A stretch of 64,000 nucleotides of DNA from Rhodococcoides fascians NBRC 12155 = LMG 3623 (GTDB lineage: Bacteria > Actinomycetota > Actinomycetes > Mycobacteriales > Mycobacteriaceae): assembly GCF_001894785.1 (NCBI RefSeq), contig NZ_BCWW01000008.1:124001-188000 (forward strand), read 5' to 3'. The position numbers and the translations under genes are program-made. Each line of letters starts with the position of its first letter. Positions within the stretch are counted from its first letter, which is position 1. The notes beneath the pieces were generated by a model. It made no database searches. It worked only from the letters and a program-made list of their open reading frames with translations, and had not been told where the DNA came from. Below are positions 55,536-64,000 of the stretch, in pieces.

Positions 55536-56996
55536 ATGACCGAAGCCTCGACCCATCTGTCCTGGTTGCGCGATAGTTCGGTGCTGGTCACCGGTGCGCG
55601 CATCTCCGGGCTGGCCGTCGTACGCCCACTGCTGGACCTCGGCGCACTCGTGACCGTCACCGACTCGAACCGAGCTGCGCTCGACGAGGCGTCGGCGCTC
55701 GGTGCTGCCGTGGTGGTTCAGGACGATCTGCTCGCCGATCCGGACGCGATCGCGGCCTTTGCGCTCGTCGTCACCAGTCCCGGGTTCCGGCCGGACTCTC
55801 CGGTGCTGGCTGCGGCCGCCGACCACGCCGTCCCGGTGTGGGGCGACGTGGAGTTCTCGTGGCATCTCGACCGCGCCGAGGTGTACGGCCCGCGCGCTCG
55901 TTGGCTGGTTGTCACCGGTACGAACGGTAAGACGACCACCACCTCGATGCTCGCGTCGATCCTCGACGCTGCCGGAATCGACTCCGTCGCCTGCGGAAAC
56001 ATCGGCCTCCCCATCGCCGACGCGTTGCGCGGTACCCCGCATCCGCGCGTACTCGCGGTCGAGCTGTCGTCCTTCCAGTTGTTCTGGGCACCGTCGGTTC
56101 GTCCCGCGGCGGGGGTGGTGCTCAACATCGCCGAGGACCATCTGGACTGGCACGGGGGCATGGACGGGTACGTCCAGGCCAAGGCGCGCGCGTTGAGCGG
56201 GGACGTCGGGGTCGTCGGACTCGACGACGCGGTGGCGGCCGGTCTGCGGGCGGGGGCACCGGCAGCGACGGTCGTCGGTTTCCGCCTGAACGAACCCGCC
56301 GCGGGCGAGCTGGGAGTGCGGGCGGGAATGCTCGTCGACCGTGCGTTCGGGGACAACGTCGAGTTGCTCCGGGCCGACGAGGTGGAACCGAGTGGCCCGT
56401 CCGGTGTGCTCGACGCGTTGGCCGCGGCTGCGTTGGCGCGATCGATCGGTGTCGACGCCGAGGCCGTCCGAAACGGATTGCGGACGTACCGGGTGGGACC
56501 GCATCGGGCCGCAGTGGTGCGTGAGCTCGGTGGGGTGACGTTCGTCGACGATTCCAAGGCGACGAATCCGCATGCCGCGCGCTCGTCGATCCTCGCGCAC
56601 GATCGGGTCGTGTGGATCGCGGGCGGGTTGTTGAAGGGTGCGGTGATCGACGATCTGGTCGTCGAGATCGCCGATCGGCTCGTGGCTGCGGTGGTGTTGG
56701 GCCGCGATGGGATGCAGATCGCAGAGGCTTTGGCGCGACACGCCCCCGATGTTCCGGTCGTCAGGCTCCCTTCGGGAGACGATGCTGGTGTGACTCATGA
56801 GGCTGAAGATGCAGATGCGGTGATGCGAGCGGCCGTCGACCACGCTGCGGGGTTCGCCGCCTCCGGCGATACCGTCCTGCTGGCCCCCGCGGCTGCGTCG
56901 TTGGACATGTTCGTCGATTACGGCCACCGCGGCCGAAGCTTCGCCGAGTCCGTCGAGCGCCTCGACATCGCCGCCCTCGGATCGCCGCGATCGTGA
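55536..56996 (+). CDS. murD: UDP-MurNAc-L-alanine-D-glutamate ligase
   Basis: A 486-residue Mur ligase adding D-Glu. The N-terminal Rossmann-like domain has VLVTGARISGLAVVRPLLDLG, the ATP loop is VTGTNGKTTTTSML, NIAEDHLDWHGGMDGYVQAK carries the metal/Lys region, and VDDSKATNPHAARSSI the C-terminal signature. ATG is 3 bp after the mraY stop; its stop overlaps the ftsW GTG. It corresponds to Rv2155c. Confidence 0.95.
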   Translation: MTEASTHLSWLRDSSVLVTGARISGLAVVRPLLDLGALVTVTDSNRAALDEASALGAAVVVQDDLLADPDAIAAFALVVTSPGFRPDSPVLAAAADHAVPVWGDVEFSWHLDRAEVYGPRARWLVVTGTNGKTTTTSMLASILDAAGIDSVACGNIGLPIADALRGTPHPRVLAVELSSFQLFWAPSVRPAAGVVLNIAEDHLDWHGGMDGYVQAKARALSGDVGVVGLDDAVAAGLRAGAPAATVVGFRLNEPAAGELGVRAGMLVDRAFGDNVELLRADEVEPSGPSGVLDALAAAALARSIGVDAEAVRNGLRTYRVGPHRAAVVRELGGVTFVDDSKATNPHAARSSILAHDRVVWIAGGLLKGAVIDDLVVEIADRLVAAVVLGRDGMQIAEALARHAPDVPVVRLPSGDDAGVTHEAEDADAVMRAAVDHAAGFAASGDTVLLAPAAASLDMFVDYGHRGRSFAESVERLDIAALGSPRS

Positions 56997-58573
56997 CCAC
57001 CGCAGCTCGACCGGCGCGTCCACCTCGTCGCACCACCACGCCGCGCACCCGAATCGGACTGTGGTTCGGTCGGCCGCTGGCGTCGTTCCACCTCATCGTC
57101 ACGATCGCGGTGCTGCTCACCGTGCTGGGACTGGTCATGGTGCTGTCCGCGTCGTCGGCCGAATCGTTCGCAGCCGACGAGTCCGGCTACGCGCTGTTCA
57201 CGCAACAGCTGATCGGTGTCGCACTGGGTGTGGTCGCGTTTTATGCGGCGCTTCGGCTGCCGGTGCGATACCTGCGCAAATTGTCGTTCCCGCTCTTCCT
57301 GGTCTCGATCACGATGTTGATGCTGGTGTTGATCCCCGGTATCGGTGCCGAGCGTCAGGGCGCACGGCGTTGGTTCGACTTCGGTGTCGTCTCGTTCCAG
57401 CCGTCCGAGCTGGCGAAGGTCGCGTTGGTTCTGTGGGGAGCGCACCTGCTGGCCTCCCGTCGCAGCGAGCACGGCAACATCAAGTCGCTGCTGGTGCCGT
57501 TGCTGCCTGCGGGCCTGCTCATGTGTCTGCTCGTCGTGCTCCAGCCCAACCTCAGTACCGCGATCGCCCTGGGCATCATTCTCGTCGCACTACTGTGGTT
57601 CGCCGGCCTCAACGCCCGGCTGTTCGGAGCAGTCCTGGTGACCGGTTTGGCTCTGGCGACCGTGCTCGCGTTCACCGCCGGCTACCGCTCGAACCGCGTC
57701 AAGGCCTGGCTCAACCCGGGGGAGGACACCCAGGGTCTGTCGTATCAGTCCACCCAGGCCAAGTACTCCTTGGCCGACGGCGGACTCTTCGGTCGCGGAT
57801 TGGGACAGAGTCGCGCGAAATGGAGCTACCTCCCCAACGCGCACAACGACTTCATCTTCGCGATCATCGGCGAGGAGCTCGGAATGATCGGCTGCCTTGC
57901 CGTCATCGGATTGTTCGGTCTCTTCGTCTACACCGGCCTACGCATCGCGATGCGGTCGGTCGATCCGTTCCTGCGTCTGTTGACTGCAGGCGCAACGTGC
58001 TGGGTGTTCGGTCAGGCCATGATCAACATCGGCTATGTGGTCGGGCTGCTGCCGGTGACCGGTCTGCAGCTGCCGCTGGTGTCCTACGGCGGTACGTCCA
58101 CGGCCATCACGCTGTTGATGTTCGGGATCATCGCCAGTGCGGCCCGACACGAACCGGAAGCCATCGCCGCGCTGCACGCCGGGCAAGAGGGTCGTATCGC
58201 CCGAGCTCTGAGATTGCCGCTGCCTGCTGTCTTCTCACCGAAGCGGGCCGCGATGGCACGCTCCAAATCCACCCGTCCCACGTTGGCGGCGCAGGATCGC
58301 ACACGTCTCGAGTCCCGCAAGAACAAGGACGGCCGCGGGGCACGGTCACCCGAGCCCGGACGTACCCGGGTGTCGAGTTCACGGGTGGACACGGCCGGCC
58401 CCAACGGGTCGGCCAGGAACGCACCCCGTGGCCACGCCCGCCGTGCCGAGCCCCAACGCCGAGACACCGGCAGCGGGTACGCCGCCGGACCACGGTCGCC
58501 GTATCGGCCGCGTCCGGAACCGCAACCCGGTCGTCCGCCGGTCCGCTCGGGTGAGCGAGGATATCGACGGTGA
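56993..58573 (+). CDS. ftsW: Septal peptidoglycan glycosyltransferase FtsW
   Basis: A 526-residue SEDS-family polymerase, partner of PbpB at the septum. Ten membrane helices are visible; [48 protein letters not shown] and [11 protein letters not shown] are SEDS/FtsW signatures, with the catalytic Asp expected in the large outer loop. A basic disordered cytoplasmic tail of about 120 residues (Arg/Pro/Ser-rich) follows, a mycolata feature likely used for interactions with FtsZ or others. The start overlaps murD and the stop overlaps murG (both GTGA). It corresponds to Rv2154c. Confidence 0.94.
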   Translation: MTTAARPARPPRRTTTPRTRIGLWFGRPLASFHLIVTIAVLLTVLGLVMVLSASSAESFAADESGYALFTQQLIGVALGVVAFYAALRLPVRYLRKLSFPLFLVSITMLMLVLIPGIGAERQGARRWFDFGVVSFQPSELAKVALVLWGAHLLASRRSEHGNIKSLLVPLLPAGLLMCLLVVLQPNLSTAIALGIILVALLWFAGLNARLFGAVLVTGLALATVLAFTAGYRSNRVKAWLNPGEDTQGLSYQSTQAKYSLADGGLFGRGLGQSRAKWSYLPNAHNDFIFAIIGEELGMIGCLAVIGLFGLFVYTGLRIAMRSVDPFLRLLTAGATCWVFGQAMINIGYVVGLLPVTGLQLPLVSYGGTSTAITLLMFGIIASAARHEPEAIAALHAGQEGRIARALRLPLPAVFSPKRAAMARSKSTRPTLAAQDRTRLESRKNKDGRGARSPEPGRTRVSSSRVDTAGPNGSARNAPRGHARRAEPQRRDTGSGYAAGPRSPYRPRPEPQPGRPPVRSGERGYRR

Positions 58574-59712
58574 AGCAGACATCGAGGCCGATATCCGTGG
58601 TGGTGGCCGGAGGCGGAACCGCCGGACACATCGAGCCCGCGCTCGCCGTGGCCGACGCCCTGCGCGAGCTCGACCCCACCGTCACCGTCACCGCCCTCGG
58701 CAGCAGCCGGGGGCTCGAAACGACACTGGTACCCGCCCGCGGCTACGCGCTGGAACTGATACCGCCCGTGCCGCTGCCTCGCAAGCCCACTCTCGACCTG
58801 GTGAAGTTACCGGTTCGGGTCGCACGGTCGGTGCGTCGAACCCGGGAGATCTTCGCTGCGGTCGAGGCCGATGTACTGGTCGGCTTCGGCGGTTACGTCG
58901 CGCTTCCTGCGTATCTCGCTGCCCGCGGTCGACTTCTCGGTCGCGGCGGCCGTATTCCGGTGATCATTCACGAGGCCAATGCCCGCGCCGGCATCGCGAA
59001 CAAGGTCGGTGCACGCAGCGCCGAACGAGTCCTTGCCGCCGTCGCCGGATCTGGTATCTCTGCACCGGGGTCCGAGGATGCAGAAGTGATCGGAATTCCG
59101 GTGCGGCCCACCATCACCGGTCTCGATCGCGCAGCGATGCGGTCGCAGGCTCGCGCTCATTTCGGTCTGCCCGAACACGGGCCGGTGCTGCTGGTGTTCG
59201 GCGGTTCACAGGGCGCGCGTTCACTCAACGACGCAGTGTCCGGTGCCTCGGCCGCCCTTGCCGCCGCCGGCATCTCGGTTCTGCACGCACACGGTCCCAA
59301 GAACACACTGGACGTGGAGCAGAGCAATCCGGATGCTCCGTACGTCGCAGTGCCCTACATCGACCGGATGGACCTGGCCTACGCGGCGGCCGATCTCGCG
59401 ATCTGCCGGTCCGGTGCCATGACGGTCGCCGAAGTCTCCGCGACCGGGCTTCCTGCCGTGTACGTGCCTCTACCGCACGGCAACGGTGAGCAGGAGCTCA
59501 ATGCCCGTCCCGTCGTCGACGCCGGAGGTGGCATCCTGGTAGCCGACGCGACGCTGAGCGCGCAGTACGTGACCGACACGGTCGTCGCTTTGGTGGCCGA
59601 CACCGAGCGCATCGCCGCGATGTCCCGTGCTGCGGCAGGAGCCGGTCACAAGGGTGCTGCGGCTGCCGTCGCGCAGATCGTGCTCGATACCGCGCACGCG
59701 GCGCGGCGCTGA
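58570..59712 (+). CDS. murG: Lipid II synthase MurG
   Basis: A 380-residue GT-B glycosyltransferase that transfers GlcNAc to lipid I on the inner membrane face. The N-terminal G-loop is [21 protein letters not shown], followed by [16 protein letters not shown] and [12 protein letters not shown]; the C-terminal G-loop and donor site appear as [16 protein letters not shown], and [26 protein letters not shown] and [13 protein letters not shown] complete the donor pocket. GTG 58570 overlaps the ftsW stop. It corresponds to Rv2153c. Confidence 0.95.
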   Translation: MKQTSRPISVVVAGGGTAGHIEPALAVADALRELDPTVTVTALGSSRGLETTLVPARGYALELIPPVPLPRKPTLDLVKLPVRVARSVRRTREIFAAVEADVLVGFGGYVALPAYLAARGRLLGRGGRIPVIIHEANARAGIANKVGARSAERVLAAVAGSGISAPGSEDAEVIGIPVRPTITGLDRAAMRSQARAHFGLPEHGPVLLVFGGSQGARSLNDAVSGASAALAAAGISVLHAHGPKNTLDVEQSNPDAPYVAVPYIDRMDLAYAAADLAICRSGAMTVAEVSATGLPAVYVPLPHGNGEQELNARPVVDAGGGILVADATLSAQYVTDTVVALVADTERIAAMSRAAAGAGHKGAAAAVAQIVLDTAHAARR

Positions 59713-59756
59713 ACCGGGCGGCGGCGAGAATGCCACAGAACGAGGGAGACGTCCGC

Positions 59757-61280
59757 GTGACAACTGAGGGTGCGGCGATGTCGGAGTTGCCGGCAGAGCT
59801 CGAACGGGTGCACATGGTGGGAATCGGCGGTGCCGGGATGTCCGGGATCGCACGCATTCTGCTGGCGCGCGGTGGTCAGGTGTCCGGATCGGATGCCAAG
59901 GAATCGCGCGGGGTGTTGGCGCTGCGAGCCCGCGGTGCGCTGGTGCGAATCGGGCACGATGCAAGCGCGCTGGACATGATCGACGGCGGCCCCACCGTGG
60001 TCGTGACGACCCACGCGGCCATACCCAAGACCAACCCCGAACTCGTCGAGGCTCGCGATCGCGGGATTCCGGTGGTGTTGCGGCCCGCCGTCCTCGCGTC
60101 GTTGATGGAGGGGTACCGCACCCTGCTGGTGTCGGGCACGCACGGCAAGACGTCGACCACATCGATGTTGGTCGTCGCACTGCAGCACTGTGGGTTCGAC
60201 CCGTCGTTCGCCGTCGGCGGTGAGCTCAACGAGGCCGGAACCAACGCGCATCACGGCAGTGGCGACGTCTTCGTCGCCGAGGCGGACGAGAGTGACGGTT
60301 CGCTGTTGCAGTACTCCGCGAACGTGATCATCGTGACGAACATCGAGGCCGATCATCTCGATTTCTTCGGTACGACCGAGGCCTACGTGAAGGTGTTCGA
60401 CGATTTCGCCGCGCTGCTGCACCCGGGCGGTGTGCTGGTGGCATGCATGGACGATCCGGGTTCGGCAGCTCTGGCCCGCCGCGTGGTCGAGAAGAATCTC
60501 CCCGGAGTGACGGTGCTCGGCTACGGGTCGTCCGACGTCGACGCCGGACCGGTCGAGATGGCCGTTCGCCTGTTGGCCTGGGAGCCCGAGGACATCGGCG
60601 GCGTCGCGCAGTTGCAGATCGCCGGTGAGGACTCTGCCCGCACGGTTCGGCTGGGAGTACCGGGACGGCACACCGCCCTCAACGCCCTGGCGGCGTTCGT
60701 GGCTGCCCGCCAGGTGGGCGCGGGGGTCGAGGAGTTGCTGGCCGGGCTGACCGGATTCGGGGGAGTGCACCGGCGGTTCCAGTTCACCGGACGCGAGCAC
60801 GGAGTACGAGTGTTCGACGACTACGCCCATCACCCCACCGAGGTGCGGGCCGTGCTGACCGCTGCGCAGGCGTTGGTCGCGGGTCAAGCACTTCCGGGCG
60901 AGCGGGGGCGGGTCGTGGTGGTGTTCCAACCGCATCTGTACTCACGTACTGCGACGTTCGCCGAGGAATTCGGTACCGCACTGTCGTTGGCCGACGAGAT
61001 CGTGGTGCTCGACGTCTACGGCGCTCGCGAGGAACCCCTGCCCGGTGTGACCGGGGCCTTGGTCGCAGCGTCGGTGACCAAACCGGTGAACTACCAACCG
61101 GATCTGTCGTTGGTCGCCAAGCAGGTGGCCAATCTCAGCCGTCCCGGCGACGTGGTGATCACGATGGGTGCGGGCGACGTGACCATGCTCGGCGGTCCCA
61201 TTCTCGACGCCCTTCGTTCCAAAACCGATTTCGGTGCCACGACCGGCCGCGCGGTACCGAAGGATCGGCCGTCGACGTGA
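59757..61280 (+). CDS. murC: UDP-MurNAc-L-alanine ligase
   Basis: A 507-residue Mur ligase adding the first residue, L-Ala. [19 protein letters not shown] is the MurC N-terminal motif, [18 protein letters not shown] the ATP loop, [14 protein letters not shown] and [11 protein letters not shown] the catalytic region, and [16 protein letters not shown] the C-terminal signature. Possible starts are ATG 59730, GTG 59757 and ATG 59778. GTG 59757 was chosen with GAGGGAG 9 bp upstream, though ATG 59778 also has GAGGG upstream. Its stop overlaps the ftsQ GTG. It corresponds to Rv2152c. Confidence 0.94.
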   Translation: MTTEGAAMSELPAELERVHMVGIGGAGMSGIARILLARGGQVSGSDAKESRGVLALRARGALVRIGHDASALDMIDGGPTVVVTTHAAIPKTNPELVEARDRGIPVVLRPAVLASLMEGYRTLLVSGTHGKTSTTSMLVVALQHCGFDPSFAVGGELNEAGTNAHHGSGDVFVAEADESDGSLLQYSANVIIVTNIEADHLDFFGTTEAYVKVFDDFAALLHPGGVLVACMDDPGSAALARRVVEKNLPGVTVLGYGSSDVDAGPVEMAVRLLAWEPEDIGGVAQLQIAGEDSARTVRLGVPGRHTALNALAAFVAARQVGAGVEELLAGLTGFGGVHRRFQFTGREHGVRVFDDYAHHPTEVRAVLTAAQALVAGQALPGERGRVVVVFQPHLYSRTATFAEEFGTALSLADEIVVLDVYGAREEPLPGVTGALVAASVTKPVNYQPDLSLVAKQVANLSRPGDVVITMGAGDVTMLGGPILDALRSKTDFGATTGRAVPKDRPST

Positions 61281-62071
61281 CTCGTCGGTCCGATCGAGAC
61301 CGCGCTTCCAGATCGGAACCCGTTGCCGGGCAGGGTGATTCGACGTCGTCGGTCACAGACAGGCAAGCTCGCGCGCAGGCCAGGGAAGAAGAGCGCGCTC
61401 GCGTGAAACGGTCACGCCGTCGCGCGGTGCTTGCCGTCGTGGCGGTTGTCGCAGTGATCGTCGGGTCGGCAGTACTGGTCTACTTCACGCCGCTGCTGTC
61501 GGTTCGGACGATCTCGGTCGTGGGAGCCTCGTCGGTGTCCGAACAGGAGATCCTCGACCGACTCGAGGTGCCGACCGGCCTGCCGCTGGTCCGTGTCGAC
61601 GCCGCGGCCGCGGCCCAGCGTGTTGCGTCGATACCGGAGCTGGCATCGGTTCGGGTACAACGGAAATACCCGTCCACCGTGCAGGTCACCGTCGAAGAAC
61701 GTGTCCCGGTGGCGTTCGTCGATTCTCCCGACGGCACTCACTTGCTCGATGCGACCGGCGTGGACTTCGCCGTCGCACCGCCTCCGCCCGGGGTGGTCCG
61801 ACTGGTGACCGACAATCCTGTCTTCGGCGATCCGGTGACGAAAGATGCACTGGCTGTACTCGATTCGCTGCCGCCGCTGATTCGAGGTCAGGTCGGCGAA
61901 GTGCGCGCGAGCACGCTGTCCGACATCTCGATCCTGCTGTTGGACGGGCGTACCGTCGTGTGGGGGAACAAGGACAACTCCGAGCGCAAGGGGGCGGTGG
62001 CCATCGCGCTGCTGTCGCAACCGGGTCAGATTTTCGACGTGTCCAGTCCCGATCTTCCGACCACGAAATAG
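61277..62071 (+). CDS. ftsQ: Cell division protein FtsQ
   Basis: A 264-residue bitopic protein. A basic cytoplasmic region (about 50 residues) is followed by one membrane helix ([20 protein letters not shown]), a POTRA domain ([20 protein letters not shown] through [20 protein letters not shown]) and the beta-rich FtsQ C-terminal domain. It links early and late divisome proteins with FtsL-type partners. GTG 61277 overlaps the murC stop. A 175-bp gap with a promoter for ftsZ follows. It corresponds to Rv2151c. Confidence 0.93.
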   Translation: MTRRSDRDRASRSEPVAGQGDSTSSVTDRQARAQAREEERARVKRSRRRAVLAVVAVVAVIVGSAVLVYFTPLLSVRTISVVGASSVSEQEILDRLEVPTGLPLVRVDAAAAAQRVASIPELASVRVQRKYPSTVQVTVEERVPVAFVDSPDGTHLLDATGVDFAVAPPPPGVVRLVTDNPVFGDPVTKDALAVLDSLPPLIRGQVGEVRASTLSDISILLLDGRTVVWGNKDNSERKGAVAIALLSQPGQIFDVSSPDLPTTK

Positions 62072-62166
62072 CAACGGGTCCGAAAGGCTCATATTTTCGG
62101 CGCGGCATCGGCGCGCCTAATGGCGATCGTGGCCGTCGGTGAATAGCGTTCCGATCAGTCGAGTAC

Positions 62167-62197
62167 TTGACATAACTCTAAGCCTGTGGTTTAGGTT
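62167..62197 (+). promoter_or_regulatory. ftsZ promoter
   Basis: A consensus -35 TTGACA (62167-62172) and TAGGTT (62192-62197) or the overlapping TTAGGT (62191-62196) as -10, spacing 18-19 bp. CTAAGCC/GGTTTAG (62179-62185 and 62189-62195 region) forms a near-perfect inverted repeat over the -10, a possible operator. Confidence 0.7.
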
Positions 62198-62202
62198 GAG
62201 GG

Positions 62203-62211
62203 TTTTCCACA
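62203..62211 (+). promoter_or_regulatory. DnaA-box-like 9-mer in the ftsZ leader
   Basis: TTTTCCACA fits the relaxed DnaA box TTWTNCACA and lies just after the ftsZ promoter. It is suggestive mainly because a similar 9-mer lies before mraZ. Confidence 0.3.
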
Positions 62212-62246
62212 TTTTTCGAGCAACAATCCACGGAAGGCGAGAGCCC

Positions 62247-63521
62247 ATGACGCCCCCGCACAACTACCTCGCCGTAATCAAGGTCGTCGGCATCGGCGGC
62301 GGCGGCGTGAACGCGGTCAACCGGATGATCGAACAGGGACTCAAGGGAGTCGAGTTCATCGCCGTCAACACCGACGCTCAGGCCTTGCTGATGAGTGACG
62401 CCGACGTCAAGCTCGACGTCGGCCGTGAGCTGACTCGCGGACTCGGTGCCGGTGCCGACCCCGAGGTGGGTCGCCGCGCAGCGGACGACCACAAGGACGA
62501 GATCGAAGAGGTCCTCAAGGGTGCCGACATGGTCTTCGTCACCGCAGGTGAGGGTGGCGGAACCGGTACCGGCGGTGCTCCCGTCGTCGCCAACATCGCG
62601 CGCAAGCTCGGCGCGCTGACCGTCGGCGTCGTGACGCGTCCGTTCTCCTTCGAGGGCAAGCGCCGTGGTGGCCAGGCCGACACCGGTATCCAGCAGCTGC
62701 GTGAATCCTGCGACACGCTCATCGTCATCCCCAACGATCGTCTGCTTCAGCTCGGCGACGCAGCCGTCAGCCTCATGGATGCGTTCCGCAGTGCCGACGA
62801 GGTCCTGCTCAACGGCGTTCAGGGCATCACCGATCTGATCACCACCCCCGGGCTGATCAACGTCGACTTCGCCGACGTCAAGGGCGTCATGTCCGGCGCA
62901 GGCAGTGCGCTGATGGGCATCGGTTCCTCCCGCGGTGAAGGCCGCGCGATCAAGGCCGCGGAATCCGCGATCAACTCGCCGCTGCTGGAAGCGTCCATGG
63001 AAGGTGCCCGCGGAGTGCTGCTCTCCATCGCGGGTGGCTCGGATCTCGGCCTGTTCGAGATCAACGAGGCCGCCTCGCTGGTCCAGGAAGCTGCGCACAT
63101 CGACGCCAACATCATCTTCGGAACCGTCATCGACGACTCTCTCGGCGACGAGGTTCGTGTCACCGTCATCGCCGCCGGGTTCGACGGAGGAACGCCCACG
63201 CGTCGTCCGGTCGAGGCAGCGGCATCCACCCGCGGCCCGATCGGATCGGCGCGCTCGGGGGAGGTCTCCTCACGCTCGAACGACAGCTCCGAGGGCGCTG
63301 TGTTCCGCGACCCGGTCGGCGCACCCAGCGGATCGAGCCTGCCCCCGCTGAACTCGTCCAGTTCGTCGAACCGCGAATCGTCCAGCCGCGAGTCCGCAGC
63401 CGGTCACGGCCGGGATTCCGGCGGTCAAGGCCGCGAGTCGGTCGGATCCGGACGCCGCGTTCCCGTCGCCGAGGACGACGGCGAAGACGAGGTCGACGTA
63501 CCGTCCTTCATGCGGCGGTGA
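62247..63521 (+). CDS. ftsZ: Cell division GTPase FtsZ
   Basis: A 424-residue tubulin homologue that forms the division ring. The N-terminal domain starts [20 protein letters not shown]; the tubulin signature [15 protein letters not shown] and the T7 synergy loop [18 protein letters not shown] are intact. A variable Ser/Gly/Arg linker (about 320-410) leads to the conserved C-terminal peptide [11 protein letters not shown], which binds FtsW, SepF and others. ATG 62247 was chosen (GGAAGGCGAG upstream), not the earlier in-frame ATG at 62139, which lies before the promoter. Its stop overlaps the pgeF GTG. It corresponds to Rv2150c. Confidence 0.96.
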   Translation: MTPPHNYLAVIKVVGIGGGGVNAVNRMIEQGLKGVEFIAVNTDAQALLMSDADVKLDVGRELTRGLGAGADPEVGRRAADDHKDEIEEVLKGADMVFVTAGEGGGTGTGGAPVVANIARKLGALTVGVVTRPFSFEGKRRGGQADTGIQQLRESCDTLIVIPNDRLLQLGDAAVSLMDAFRSADEVLLNGVQGITDLITTPGLINVDFADVKGVMSGAGSALMGIGSSRGEGRAIKAAESAINSPLLEASMEGARGVLLSIAGGSDLGLFEINEAASLVQEAAHIDANIIFGTVIDDSLGDEVRVTVIAAGFDGGTPTRRPVEAAASTRGPIGSARSGEVSSRSNDSSEGAVFRDPVGAPSGSSLPPLNSSSSSNRESSSRESAAGHGRDSGGQGRESVGSGRRVPVAEDDGEDEVDVPSFMRR

Positions 63522-64000
63522 GTGACTCCTTTCGGGTCAGGCGGGTGTCGACGACGCGAGCAGGCGGCGTGTCGGCCCCGCCGTTCGACACCTTCAATCT
63601 CGGTGACCACGTAGGCGACGACCCGGCTGCTGTCGAGGCCAACCGTCGACGCCTCGGTGACCGTTTGGGTATGGGCATCGAACGCATGGTGTTCATGGAG
63701 CAGGTCCACGGCCGCACCGTCACGGTGGTGGACGGGCCGGTGTCCGAGCCCGTTCCCATGACCGATGCGTTGGTGACGACGCAACGCGATCTCGCGCTCG
63801 TGGTGTTGACGGCCGACTGTGTTCCGGTGTTGCTGTCCGACGAAGAGGCGGGCGTGATCGCCGCGGTGCACGCCGGCCGTGTCGGTGCCCGCATCGGCAT
63901 CATTCCTCGAGTACTCGCGTCGATGGTCGAGCTGGGCGCGGTCCCGGAGAGGATCGGGGCCCTCCTCGGCCCGGCGGCCAGTGGGCGTCAGTACGAGGTA
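63518..64000 (+). CDS. pgeF: Peptidoglycan editing factor PgeF (YfiH/DUF152), 3' end outside window
   Basis: The visible 161 residues begin [20 protein letters not shown] at GTG 63518, overlapping the ftsZ stop (GTGA). [27 protein letters not shown] and [14 protein letters not shown] carry the His and Cys residues of the YfiH/laccase-domain metal site (His of VHG, Cys of ADC, His of VHAG). In E. coli the relative removes wrongly incorporated L-Ser from UDP-MurNAc; other members have purine nucleoside phosphorylase-like activity. It runs off the window, so the C-terminus is not seen. It corresponds to Rv2149c. Confidence 0.88.
   Translation, partial: MSDSFRVRRVSTTRAGGVSAPPFDTFNLGDHVGDDPAAVEANRRRLGDRLGMGIERMVFMEQVHGRTVTVVDGPVSEPVPMTDALVTTQRDLALVVLTADCVPVLLSDEEAGVIAAVHAGRVGARIGIIPRVLASMVELGAVPERIGALLGPAASGRQYEV

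Noticed and set aside
62139-62246. N-terminally extended FtsZ starting at ATG 62139
   Set aside because: The extension covers the ftsZ promoter and leader, and FtsZ homology starts at ATG 62247 with its own ribosome site.

Overview
The window is high-GC actinobacterial DNA from a mycolic-acid-containing genus, most likely Rhodococcus (or the closely related Rhodococcoides). This rests on three things seen here: gene order that follows, in reverse orientation, the Mycobacterium tuberculosis block Rv2204c to Rv2149c; actinobacterial respiratory genes (diheme QcrC, Rieske QcrA, cytochrome b QcrB, CtaC/E/F); and a Rhodococcus-like CrtO carotene ketolase beside lipomannan/PIM glycosyltransferases. 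No insertion sequence, prophage, CRISPR array, tRNA or rRNA gene was found.

Layout. 1-4.1 kb: end of a glycerate kinase gene, an A-type Fe-S carrier, a PfkB-family (adenosine) kinase and asparagine synthetase. 4.3-11.7 kb: respiratory genes, ctaC-ctaF on the plus strand and ctaE-qcrC-qcrA-qcrB on the minus strand, interrupted by a small VOC/XRE island with a probable regulator remnant. 11.8-15.7 kb: trpD, a lone RAM-domain protein and a DEDDh exonuclease/GIY-YIG fusion whose 3' end lies in a 32-bp tandem repeat. 15.7-20.9 kb: a four-cysteine small protein, a c-di-AMP (ydaO-type) riboswitch, two NlpC/P60 wall peptidases, a membrane metallopeptidase and PimB'. 20.9-33.3 kb: FadD15, two SRPBCC proteins, an ArsA-like ATPase, a CxWCPVC protein, a ROK kinase, PlsC, a GT87 mannosyltransferase, an exoribonuclease, AroG, PknL with PASTA domains and the divergent DNA-binding protein. 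33.3-45 kb: carotenoid genes (crtB, crtI, idsA/crtE, a CruG-like GT2, a CruF-like protein, crtO) interleaved with mptA, metF, lppM and a GNAT gene. 45-46.3 kb: a HEPN protein behind a perfect SOS box, and a DUF3040 membrane protein. 46.3-64 kb: the division and cell wall (dcw) cluster mraZ-rsmH-ftsL-pbpB-murE-murF-mraY-murD-ftsW-murG-murC-ftsQ-ftsZ-pgeF, mostly joined by 4-base GTGA/ATGA overlaps.

How it fits together. Much of the window builds and divides a mycolata cell envelope: peptidoglycan precursors and septal synthesis (dcw), peptidoglycan hydrolysis (NlpC/P60, with c-di-AMP sensing), PIM/lipomannan mannosylation (PimB', MptA, the GT87 enzyme, PlsC), kinase signalling (PknL) and membrane carotenoids. 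The carotenoid genes predict a 4-keto-gamma-carotene 1'-glycoside, matching what is known of Rhodococcus pigments. The most interesting regulatory DNA is before mraZ (two mirrored arrays of MraZ-type boxes plus a DnaA-box-like 9-mer), between mraZ and rsmH (a repeated CUUCCCC-loop hairpin resembling the mraW RNA) and upstream of the HEPN gene (a perfect LexA box, and a second inverted repeat that puts the ribosome binding site in a loop).
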